From a bacterium (lineage in GTDB: Bacteria > Patescibacteriota > Minisyncoccia > Phycocordibacterales > Phycocordibacteraceae), in assembly GCA_021802795.1 (NCBI GenBank), contig JAJZRH010000041.1, forward strand, positions 1 to 5,200: DNA of 5,200 nucleotides. Reading direction: 5' to 3'. The notes under the pieces are model-generated. The model did no database searches. It saw nothing but the letters and a program-made list of their open reading frames with translations, and was not told the DNA's origin. Positions 1 to 5,169 of the stretch are shown here, in pieces. The stretch's first letter is position 1. Each line of letters starts with the position of its first letter. A program made the translations under genes and the position numbers.

Positions 1-1
1 G

Positions 2-328
2 GAACCGGACGGCGATTCCGTTTTTGCCGTCTTTGCCGAAGAGACCGGTTTTGTCGGCGCGGCGCTCCTGCTCCTGCTCCTCATCGCGCTTTCCGCGCGC
101 GGCATTGTGATAGCGGGGAACTCGAAGGACCTTTTCGGCGGGCTCGTCGCGCTCGGGTTCTCCTTTATCATCATTCTGCAGGCGTTCATCAATATCGGCG
201 CGATGCTCGGCATCATTCCGCTTACCGGCCTGCCGCTCCCGTTCATCTCCCACGGCGGCACGGCGCTCATGGCCGTCCTGCTTATGTGCGGATTTATCCT
301 GAACGTGGCGGCCCATCGCCGGGATTAA
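2..328 (+). CDS. ftsW: FtsW, C-terminal fragment (SEDS peptidoglycan glycosyltransferase)
   Basis: The gene enters from the left edge; 108 codons are visible before a TAA stop. SEDS proteins of the FtsW/RodA/SpoVE family polymerise lipid II into glycan strands at the division site in the inner membrane, working with a class B PBP. The visible part opens with the family's 'GDSVFAVFAEETGFVG' loop (usual form GDxIFAVIGEELGFIG). A Leu-rich membrane helix follows, then the last helices with 'LINIG'-type FINIGAMLGIIP and the hallmark GLPLPFISHGG motif, and a short basic tail ending AHRRD. The motif carries His where most relatives have Tyr (SYGG); I read this as a variant and not damage. A murG start 19 bases downstream supports FtsW over RodA, since ftsW-murG is the usual dcw-cluster order. 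The N-terminal two thirds lie outside the window. Confidence 0.93.
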   Translation, partial: EPDGDSVFAVFAEETGFVGAALLLLLLIALSARGIVIAGNSKDLFGGLVALGFSFIIILQAFINIGAMLGIIPLTGLPLPFISHGGTALMAVLLMCGFILNVAAHRRD

Positions 329-330
329 AA

Positions 331-345
331 GCTGATATAATCAGC
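331..345. promoter_or_regulatory. Perfect inverted repeat across the murG promoter
   Basis: GCTGAT-ATA-ATCAGC is a 6-bp perfect inverted repeat with a 3-base centre. It fills most of the 19-base gap between ftsW and murG and contains the whole TATAAT hexamer. It could be an operator, a small hairpin in the ftsW-murG read-through transcript, or chance. No regulator is visible nearby. Confidence 0.4.
333..341 (+). promoter_or_regulatory. Extended -10 promoter of murG
   Basis: TGATATAAT is a perfect extended -10 element (TGn followed by consensus TATAAT, hexamer at 336-341). The hexamer ends 6 bases before the murG ATG, so the expected transcription start falls on the A of the start codon (348) and the mRNA would be leaderless. 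No -35 match is seen at the usual distance (CCATCG at 313-318), as is common for extended -10 promoters. No Shine-Dalgarno sequence precedes murG. This would be an internal promoter behind ftsW. Confidence 0.6.
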
Positions 346-347
346 GC

Positions 348-1487
348 ATGACTATCGCGTTTACCGGCGGAGGGAGCGGGGGACACTTCTATCCCATCAT
401 CGCCATCGCCGAAGCGCTCCAGGACATCGTCCGCGAGGAGCACCTCCTTGAACCGACGCTCTACTACCTTGCGCCGGATCCTTTCGACGAAAAGGCGCTG
501 TTCGCGAACGGCATCGCCTATGTGCGCATACCGGCAGGGAAGATGCGGCGCTATGCTTCGCTGGCGAACATCACCGATACCTTCGTGACGCTCGCGGGCA
601 CGTTTACGGCGCTTCTCACGCTCTACCGCCTGTATCCGGACGTGGTCGTGAGCAAGGGCGGGTACGCAAGCGTGCCCACCGTGCTCGCCGCGCGCGTGCT
701 CGGCATTCCCGTCGTCATCCACGAATCGGACGCCAAACCCGGCCGGGCGAATTTGCTCGCCGCGAAGTTTGCGGAGAAGATAGCCATCTCGTTCGACAGC
801 GCGGCGCAATATTTTCCTGAGAAAGTTCGGAGTAAGATCGCCCGCACCGGCATTCCCATCCGCAAGGCGCTTATGCGCGTGGAGACCGAAGGCGCCCGGC
901 AATACTTGGGGCTTGAGAAGGATCTCCCGACCGTCCTTATCGTCGGCGGCTCCCAGGGCGCGATGAAGATAAATGAGGCGGTGCTTACGGCATTGCCGGA
1001 CCTGGTCGTGTTCGCAAACATCATCCACCAGACCGGTCGGGCGCACTTCAAGAATGTGCAGACGATAGCGCAGGTGGAACTGGGGAAGAGTCCGGCCGCA
1101 TCGCGTTACCACCCCGTTGATTACCTTTCCGAGATATCGCTCCAGAGGGCGGCCGGGGTGGCGGACATCGTCGTCTCGCGCGCAGGCGCAAATTCCATCG
1201 CCGAAATAGGGCTCTGGAAAAAGCCGGCCATCATCATCCCCATACCCGAATCCGTAAGCCACGACCAGCGCACGAACGCGTATGCGTATGCGCGGACCGG
1301 CGCCGCCGTCGTCATTGAAGAGGAAAATCTCACGCCGCATCTTCTGACTTCCGAGATACGCCGCATCGTGGGCGACACGGAGCTCTCCAAACGCATGGGC
1401 GCGGCGGCGGAAGGCTTCACCGATCCGGACGCGGCGCGCATCCTCGCAAAGCAGGTACTCGCTATCGCGCTCTCGCACGAATCATGA
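348..1487 (+). CDS. murG: MurG, UDP-GlcNAc:lipid I N-acetylglucosaminyltransferase
   Basis: MurG transfers GlcNAc from UDP-GlcNAc to lipid I on the inner face of the membrane, giving lipid II, the substrate that FtsW polymerises. The protein has 379 residues, slightly longer than the usual roughly 355. Family motifs are in order: the glycine loop GGGSGGHFYP at residues 7-16, the central GGSQGA at 200-205, and the GT-B sugar-nucleotide site SRAGANSIAEI with the ribose-contacting Glu at 286. The downstream SHDQRTNA follows (Gln307 and Asn310, matching the Q..NA motif). The start is fixed by the glycine loop beginning seven residues in and by an extended -10 box directly upstream; there is no Shine-Dalgarno site. 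It follows ftsW after 19 bases, and its TGA stop overlaps the gltX ATG as ATGA. The tail beyond the family core (about residues 355-379) is not unusual. The identification is secure. Confidence 0.96.
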   Translation: MTIAFTGGGSGGHFYPIIAIAEALQDIVREEHLLEPTLYYLAPDPFDEKALFANGIAYVRIPAGKMRRYASLANITDTFVTLAGTFTALLTLYRLYPDVVVSKGGYASVPTVLAARVLGIPVVIHESDAKPGRANLLAAKFAEKIAISFDSAAQYFPEKVRSKIARTGIPIRKALMRVETEGARQYLGLEKDLPTVLIVGGSQGAMKINEAVLTALPDLVVFANIIHQTGRAHFKNVQTIAQVELGKSPAASRYHPVDYLSEISLQRAAGVADIVVSRAGANSIAEIGLWKKPAIIIPIPESVSHDQRTNAYAYARTGAAVVIEEENLTPHLLTSEIRRIVGDTELSKRMGAAAEGFTDPDAARILAKQVLAIALSHES

Positions 1488-2818
1488 CCCGGGTCGTTAC
1501 GCGCATCCCGCCCAGTCCGACCGGCCGATTCCACATCGGTACGGCGCGTACGGCGCTCTTTAACTACCTCTATGCGCGGCACAACGGCGGCGAGATCGTC
1601 TTCCGCAGCGAGGACACCGACCGGACACGCAGTAAAAAGGAATTTGAAGATGAGATCATGGAGGGTCTTCAGTGGCTCGGTATTTCGTGGGATTCTTTTT
1701 CCCGCCAGAGCGAACGCACCGAGCGATACCAGGAATTGCTTCAGAAGATAGTCGGAGAAGGGAAGGCGTATGTCTCGAAAGAACCGGGACGCGAAGATCC
1801 GAACGCCACCGTGGAGGTCGTGCGCCTCAAAAATCCCGGCAGAAGCGTCACGTTCACCGACCTCATCCGCGGCGACATAACCTTTGACACGACGGAGCTC
1901 GGCGACTTCGTCATCGCGCGTTCGCTCACCGATGCGCTCTACCACTTCGCCGTCGTTGCGGATGACATGGATTCCGGAGTGACGCACGTCATCCGCGGCG
2001 AGGACCACATTTCCAACACGCCGCGCCAGATACTGATACAGGAAGCGCTCGGCGCGCCGCGGCCCGCGTACGCACACTTGCCGCTCATTGTGGACGAGAA
2101 GCGCGCCAAACTTTCCAAACGGAGCGGCGCGACGAGCGTGATGGATTATCGCGCCGAGGGATTCCTGCCGGAAGGGCTTGTGAACTATCTTGCGCTTCTC
2201 GGGTGGAATCCGGGCGACGACCGCGAATATTTTTCGCTCGCGGAACTCGTGGAGACGTTCACGCTCGACGGCGTACAGAAGGGAAGCGCCGCGTGGAATC
2301 GCGAAAAGCTCCTCTCGGTCAATCAGCACTGGATGCGCGCGCTCTCCGACGACGATTTCATCGCCCGCGGAAATCTGGAGACGCCCGACGCCGAAAAACT
2401 GCGAAAGACGGTCCCGCTTCTCAAAGAGCGCGCGAAGACGTTCGGCGAGGCCCGCGAGATGCTCTCCGGCGAGCTCTCCTGCCTCTTTTCGGCGCCCGCG
2501 CCGGACCGCTCCCGGCTCATCGTAAAGGAGCTTCCAGGACGCTCGGGAATGACCAAAACGGCCCTGGAAAGCCTCTGTAAGGCCATAGAAACCCTCCCGG
2601 AAGGCGTTTCCGCCGAGGCAGTAAAGGAAGCCCTTATGCCCCTGGCCGACGCCGAGGAGGCAAAGGAAAAAGGGGGCAGGGGAGCGCTCCTCTGGCCCTT
2701 GCGCTACACTCTTTCCGGGGCCGACCGTTCTCCCGACCCCTTCTCGCTCATTTCCATACTCGGCCCCGCGGAAGCGATTTCGCGACTCCGGAAAGCCATT
2801 GCTATACTAGGAGAATGA
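1484..2818 (+). CDS. gltX: Glutamyl-tRNA synthetase (class I), compact form lacking the zinc-hairpin segment
   Basis: This enzyme charges tRNA-Glu with glutamate in the cytoplasm. If GatCAB is encoded elsewhere it may also mischarge tRNA-Gln; the sequence does not decide this. At 444 residues it is shorter than the usual 460-500. The Rossmann core shows PPSPTGRFHIGT with HIGT (HIGH signature) at 17-20, then the FRSEDTDRTRS loop, RGEDH at 171-175 followed by SNTPRQIL, and KLSKR (KMSKS signature) at 209-213. The helical anticodon-binding region runs to the C-terminus and includes the typical GRGALLWPLRYTLSG. Between GKAY (93-96) and the VVRLKNP strand (112-118) only about 15 residues remain, where the E. 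coli enzyme has a roughly 45-residue Cys/His zinc-binding hairpin; no Cys is present there. The gene starts by ATGA overlap with murG, has no visible promoter or Shine-Dalgarno site of its own, and is probably translated by coupling. Its TGA overlaps the next gene's start. Confidence 0.95.
   Translation: MTRVVTRIPPSPTGRFHIGTARTALFNYLYARHNGGEIVFRSEDTDRTRSKKEFEDEIMEGLQWLGISWDSFSRQSERTERYQELLQKIVGEGKAYVSKEPGREDPNATVEVVRLKNPGRSVTFTDLIRGDITFDTTELGDFVIARSLTDALYHFAVVADDMDSGVTHVIRGEDHISNTPRQILIQEALGAPRPAYAHLPLIVDEKRAKLSKRSGATSVMDYRAEGFLPEGLVNYLALLGWNPGDDREYFSLAELVETFTLDGVQKGSAAWNREKLLSVNQHWMRALSDDDFIARGNLETPDAEKLRKTVPLLKERAKTFGEAREMLSGELSCLFSAPAPDRSRLIVKELPGRSGMTKTALESLCKAIETLPEGVSAEAVKEALMPLADAEEAKEKGGRGALLWPLRYTLSGADRSPDPFSLISILGPAEAISRLRKAIAILGE
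2800..2808 (+). promoter_or_regulatory. Extended -10 promoter of the M23 peptidase gene, inside the gltX end
   Basis: TGCTATACT is an extended -10 element with TATACT at 2803-2808, one mismatch to consensus. It ends 6 bases before the ATG at 2815, so the predicted transcription start coincides with the start codon. The 6 bases between, AGGAGA (2809-2814), look like a Shine-Dalgarno core. They abut the first ATG and are only 4-5 bases from the second ATG at 2818. The gene may therefore be made from its own leaderless transcript at 2815, and from read-through mRNA with this SD site starting at 2818. Confidence 0.55.
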
Positions 2819-4155
2819 TGCGCCTCGGGGTCCCGTTCTTTATTTTCATTCTTTTCGCGGGGCTCGTGCTCGGCGCACCGCGTTCGGCGAGCGCCGACGC
2901 CGCCTCCGACATCCAGTCCCAGATAGACACGAACAACCAGCAGCTTGATGCGTTGAAAGCGGAGATAGCCGCGTACCAGAAACAGCTCGACGCGATCGGC
3001 AACCAGAAGAACACGCTCCAGTCCACGGTGAACGCGCTTGCGCTCTCGCAGAAACAGCTCGCAACGCAGATCAAAGCGACTCAGAACAAAATAGCGTCGG
3101 CCAACCTGCAGATACGGGAACTCTCGTTCTCCATCGGCGACAAGGAAGCGACCATCGCCGCCGACCAAGCTGCCATCGCCAAGGCGCTCCGAAGCATCGC
3201 CGAAGGCGAGCAGGCATCGCTCATCACCGATATCATTTCTTCCGATTCTCTCGGCGAGGCGTGGCAAGCGGCCGATCAGGCCGTTCTTTTCAATCGAGCG
3301 CTTACGGACAACGTGGCGAACCTGCGCACAGTGCGCGCCGGCCTCGCCGCGAACCGCGATGCCGTTTCCGCTCAGAAAGCGAAACTGGTCTCGCTCCAGA
3401 ACGACCTCACGCTCCAGAAGCGCTCCGTGGACGCGAGCAAGGCGGCGCAGACCCAGTTGCTTGCGCAAACGAAAAATCAAGAAGCGAATTATCAGAAACT
3501 TATCGCTCAAAAACAGGCAGCCGAAAAATCATTCGAACAGGAACTACTTAATCTGCAGGGCCAACTGGATCTCGTCGTGCACCCGAACCTCCTGCCAAAA
3601 GTCGGCTCGGGGGTCCTGTCGTGGCCGTTCAGCAACGCATTTATGTTCAACTGCACCCAGCGTAAAAAAGTATTCGGGAATCTTTTTTGCATCACGCAGT
3701 ATTTCGGCAATACGCCGTTCTCTACGGCAAACCCGCAGGTCTATAACGGCCACGGCCACAGCGGCATCGACATCAGCGCGCCCATCGGCACGCCTATCCA
3801 GGCGTCGCTCTCGGGTACCGTGCTCGCCACCGGCAACACAGACCTCGTCCGCGGCTGCTACTCTTACGGCAAATGGGTGATGATCATCCACGGCAACGGC
3901 ATCAGCACGCTCTACGCGCACCTCTCCGAGATAGACGTCTCCAAAGGGCAGTCCGTGGGTACGGGACAGGTTCTCGGCCTTTCGGGTATGACCGGGTACG
4001 CGACCGGACCGCATCTGCATTTCGGCGTCTATGCAACGGAAGGCACGCAGATAATGACGCTCCGCCAATTCCGCGGCGCAACCATCGGCTGTGCCGACGC
4101 TTCAATGCCGGTCGCGACGCTGGACGCCTATCTCAATCCGCTGTCGTATCTCTAG
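2815..4155 (+). CDS. Secreted coiled-coil M23/LytM zinc metallopeptidase (EnvC-like layout)
   Basis: This is a predicted exported murein hydrolase of 446 residues. A signal peptide covers about residues 1-27: a short basic start, a hydrophobic core FFIFILFAGLVLG, and a likely signal peptidase I cut after ASA (25-27). Residues about 30-250 form a long Gln/Lys/Ala-rich coiled coil. The C-terminal M23 domain (about 265-446) keeps the full active site: HSGID with zinc ligands His315 and Asp319, YAHL with His369, and HLHF with His400 and zinc ligand His402. This layout matches EnvC/NlpD-type division proteins, but those have lost the catalytic residues and only activate amidases; here the site is intact, so a true endopeptidase is likely. 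Cysteines at 280, 292, 348 and 426 could form disulfides outside the membrane. Position behind ftsW-murG supports a role in septal wall splitting. An ATG at 2818 is an alternative start with almost the same product. Confidence 0.92.
   Translation: MMRLGVPFFIFILFAGLVLGAPRSASADAASDIQSQIDTNNQQLDALKAEIAAYQKQLDAIGNQKNTLQSTVNALALSQKQLATQIKATQNKIASANLQIRELSFSIGDKEATIAADQAAIAKALRSIAEGEQASLITDIISSDSLGEAWQAADQAVLFNRALTDNVANLRTVRAGLAANRDAVSAQKAKLVSLQNDLTLQKRSVDASKAAQTQLLAQTKNQEANYQKLIAQKQAAEKSFEQELLNLQGQLDLVVHPNLLPKVGSGVLSWPFSNAFMFNCTQRKKVFGNLFCITQYFGNTPFSTANPQVYNGHGHSGIDISAPIGTPIQASLSGTVLATGNTDLVRGCYSYGKWVMIIHGNGISTLYAHLSEIDVSKGQSVGTGQVLGLSGMTGYATGPHLHFGVYATEGTQIMTLRQFRGATIGCADASMPVATLDAYLNPLSYL
4133..4155. 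other. Tail-to-tail overlap of convergent genes
   Basis: The last codons of the M23 peptidase (TAG at 4153-4155) and of the DNA glycosylase (TGA read on the minus strand at 4135-4133) share 23 bp. I see no stem followed by a T-tract on either strand near the junction, so the two transcripts probably run into each other's coding region and their 3' ends are likely complementary. Confidence 0.8.
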
Positions 4156-4759
4156 TGCGCCACAATAAAAGCGACGCGTAGGTGCGATGCGGCGACCATT
4201 TCTCCGCGATATTCAAGAGGGAAGTGCGGGGCGCATTTCTAGGCAATCCGTAGATGGCTTCCATCGCGCGGATGAGGCCGAGGTCGCCCGCGGAGAACAC
4301 GTCGGGGCGGCCGAGCGCGAACATGAGGAACATCTCGGACGACCAGGGCCCGAGTCCCCATATCTTCATCAATTCTTCCGCAGCTTCCGTTTCCGAAACA
4401 GATTTCAGCGAGAGCAGATCCAATTCGCCGGACCGCACAGCTTTTGCAATTGATTTAAGCGTCTTAATCTTCGCCCCCGAAAGGCCGGCTTTACGAAAGG
4501 CCGCCGGAGAAGCCTCCAGGATCGATTCCGGGGTCAATCGGCCTTTACACGCTTTCTTCACTCGGGAGAAGATAGCGTCGGCCGCCGCAAGTCCGAGCTG
4601 CTGCGAAATAACGGTTGACACAAGCGATGCAAATAATTGTGCGCGCGTTTTTTTGCCGGAAAGTGCTCCCGGCAGGGAAGAGTGGTGCGCTTTTGTGGCC
4701 TTATAGAAATGCGGGTCGACCCGCTTGAAATGCTTGAGCGCGTCTGTCAATCTCGGCAT
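4133..4759 (-). CDS. alkA: DNA-3-methyladenine glycosylase, HhH-GPD superfamily (AlkA/MAG type)
   Basis: This base-excision repair enzyme should remove alkylated purines such as 3-methyladenine. At 208 residues it is just the HhH-GPD core, without the N-terminal domain of E. coli AlkA (282 residues); it resembles short bacterial and yeast MAG-type enzymes. Visible signatures are ISQQLGLAAADAIFSRV (51-67), the RKAGLSGAKIKTLKSIA helix pair (89-105), the hairpin IWGLGPWSSEMFLMFALG (133-150), and DVFSAGDLGL with the presumed catalytic Asp at 159. The C-terminal SPHRTYASLLLWR is the usual family end. There is one Cys and no iron-sulfur Cys cluster, which excludes EndoIII/MutY types. The final codons overlap the peptidase gene end by 23 bp, tail to tail. 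The start codon lies at the centre of an 18-bp palindrome, 6 bases after an extended -10 box, with no Shine-Dalgarno site. Exact substrate range cannot be read from sequence. Confidence 0.9.
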   Translation of the reverse strand: MPRLTDALKHFKRVDPHFYKATKAHHSSLPGALSGKKTRAQLFASLVSTVISQQLGLAAADAIFSRVKKACKGRLTPESILEASPAAFRKAGLSGAKIKTLKSIAKAVRSGELDLLSLKSVSETEAAEELMKIWGLGPWSSEMFLMFALGRPDVFSAGDLGLIRAMEAIYGLPRNAPRTSLLNIAEKWSPHRTYASLLLWRTRDTTAD

Positions 4760-4767
4760 GCCGAGAT
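4750..4767. promoter_or_regulatory. 18-bp perfect palindrome centred on the glycosylase start codon (candidate operator)
   Basis: ATCTCGGCATGCCGAGAT reads the same on both strands with no spacer. It covers the ATG (4759-4757, minus) and the last two bases of the glycosylase -10 hexamer (4771-4766). If transcription begins at the ATG, only half of the palindrome is transcribed, so a DNA-level protein site is more plausible than an RNA hairpin. It also lies about 37-54 bases upstream of the expected start of the divergent gene, where an activator or a shared regulator could act. Confidence 0.45.
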
Positions 4768-4774
4768 ACTACCA
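4766..4774 (-). promoter_or_regulatory. Extended -10 promoter of the DNA glycosylase
   Basis: Read on the minus strand, TGGTAGTAT is an extended -10 element with hexamer TAGTAT (4771-4766), ending 6 bases before the ATG at 4759. This is the same spacing as at murG and the peptidase gene and again predicts a leaderless mRNA. The -35 position (ATACAA) matches consensus poorly. Confidence 0.5.
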
Positions 4775-4791
4775 CCCGGCTCCCACCGTTG

Positions 4792-4797
4792 TATAAT
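4792..4797 (+). promoter_or_regulatory. -10 box (TATAAT) of the small membrane protein gene
   Basis: This is a consensus TATAAT hexamer in the 51-bp divergent region. The expected transcription start is about 4804, giving a leader of about 7 bases (ACACCCC) with no Shine-Dalgarno site before the ATG at 4811. It decides the start: an in-frame ATG at 4796 overlaps the -10 box and could not lie on this transcript. No clear -35 element is seen. Confidence 0.6.
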
Positions 4798-4810
4798 GCT
4801 CTTACACCCC

Positions 4811-4999
4811 ATGTCCATCATCTCTCTGGTGAAGTTGGCCTTCTGGACGGTCGTCCTGGTGCTCGCGCTGTCGTTCTTCGGCATCTCTATCCAGGCCATT
4901 GTGAACTCTCCCGCCGGCCAGGCTAACTTCGCCTACCTCGCGGGTCTCCTCTCGCAATTCTGGGACTGGGCTACCTATTGGATCCGTCCGTCGGTTTAG
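4811..4999 (+). CDS. Small membrane protein of unknown function (62 residues)
   Basis: I do not recognise a named family. Residues about 3-31 form one clear hydrophobic helix (SLVKLAFWTVVLVLALSFF in its core, one Lys at position 8). A short polar turn NSPAGQAN (32-39) follows, then a second, aromatic-rich, possibly amphipathic stretch to the end (LLSQFWDWATYWIRPSV, three Trp). This suggests an inner-membrane protein with one firm and perhaps one interfacial helix. The case for a real gene is a consensus -10 box at the right distance, coding-like base use with G/C mostly in third positions, and a hydrophobic pattern that random frames rarely give. It diverges from the DNA glycosylase and might share its control region; a functional link is only a guess. 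The in-frame ATG at 4796 (67 residues) is less likely because it lies on the promoter. It ends in TAG and is followed by the repeat-rich intergenic stretch. Confidence 0.75.
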   Translation: MSIISLVKLAFWTVVLVLALSFFGISIQAIVNSPAGQANFAYLAGLLSQFWDWATYWIRPSV

Positions 5000-5037
5000 A
5001 GATAGAGATAAGATAGAAAAGAAGGTAAAGCCATTTA

Positions 5038-5062
5038 CGCAAAAGACGATTGTCCAAATGCC
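5038..5062 (+). repeat. Repeat unit copy A
   Basis: CGCAAAAGA, then CGATTGT, then CCAAATGCC. It shares the order GCAAAAGA - ATTGT - AA(A)TGCC with copies B and C but has the shortest spacer between the first two blocks. It forms the left arm of the long hairpin. Confidence 0.5.
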
Positions 5063-5098
5063 TCTGCAGGCATTCGTACAATCGTGTCATCTTTTGCG
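5038..5098. terminator. Long bulged hairpin, probable bidirectional terminator
   Basis: Three nested stems share one axis: CGCAAAAGA (5038-5046) with TCTTTTGCG (5090-5098), CGATTGT (5047-5053) with ACAATCG (5078-5084), and AATGCCT (5057-5063) with AGGCATT (5068-5074), closing on a CTGC loop. An internal loop (CCA/CGT) and a one-sided TGTCA bulge (5085-5089) interrupt it. An A-run before and a T-run after give the form of a bidirectional intrinsic terminator. On the minus strand the T-run TCTTTT follows the stem directly; on the plus strand the bulge separates them. It sits 38 bases after the small gene's stop. Confidence 0.5.
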
Positions 5099-5100
5099 CA
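5069..5100 (-). repeat. Repeat unit copy B (inverted)
   Basis: On the minus strand this reads TGCGCAAAAGA, a TGACAC spacer, GATTGT, ACG, then AATGCC. It is inverted relative to copies A and C. Its first 12 bases (5100-5089) match the start of copy C exactly and its first block also pairs with copy A, so two exclusive stems are possible. Confidence 0.5.
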
Positions 5101-5116
5101 GAGGCCCTCGGCAGTA

Positions 5117-5144
5117 TGCGCAAAAGATATATTGTGCGAAATAC
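5117..5144 (+). repeat. Repeat unit copy C
   Basis: TGCGCAAAAGAT (5117-5128), then ATTGT (5131-5135), then GCGAAATAC. It aligns with copy B as ATTGTnCGAA and forms a perfect 12-bp inverted repeat with 5089-5100 across a 16-base spacer. Its third block has diverged from AAATGCC. Confidence 0.5.
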
Positions 5145-5169
5145 AGCTCGCGCATCACCACAGCAAAAT

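Noticed and set aside
294..1478. Long antisense open frame opposite murG (394 codons)
   Set aside because: Arg/Gly/Asp-rich product with no family motif, a shadow of the strong G/C third-position bias in murG, which carries all its signatures.
1121..2329. Long antisense open frame across murG and gltX (402 codons)
   Set aside because: It spans two confirmed genes and their junction, has no recognisable domain or plausible promoter, and is explained by codon bias.
2704..3510. Antisense open frame opposite the peptidase coiled coil (268 codons)
   Set aside because: It mirrors the Gln/Lys/Ala repeat composition of the coiled coil and shows no independent protein signature.
4637..4999. Longer version of the small membrane protein starting inside the glycosylase gene
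   Set aside because: The extension is antisense to the glycosylase coding region, is unlike membrane protein sequence, and lies upstream of the -10 box that predicts a start at 4811.
5038..5144. CRISPR array
   Set aside because: Copies alternate orientation, differ in internal spacing and are separated by uneven gaps; there are no uniform repeats and spacers.
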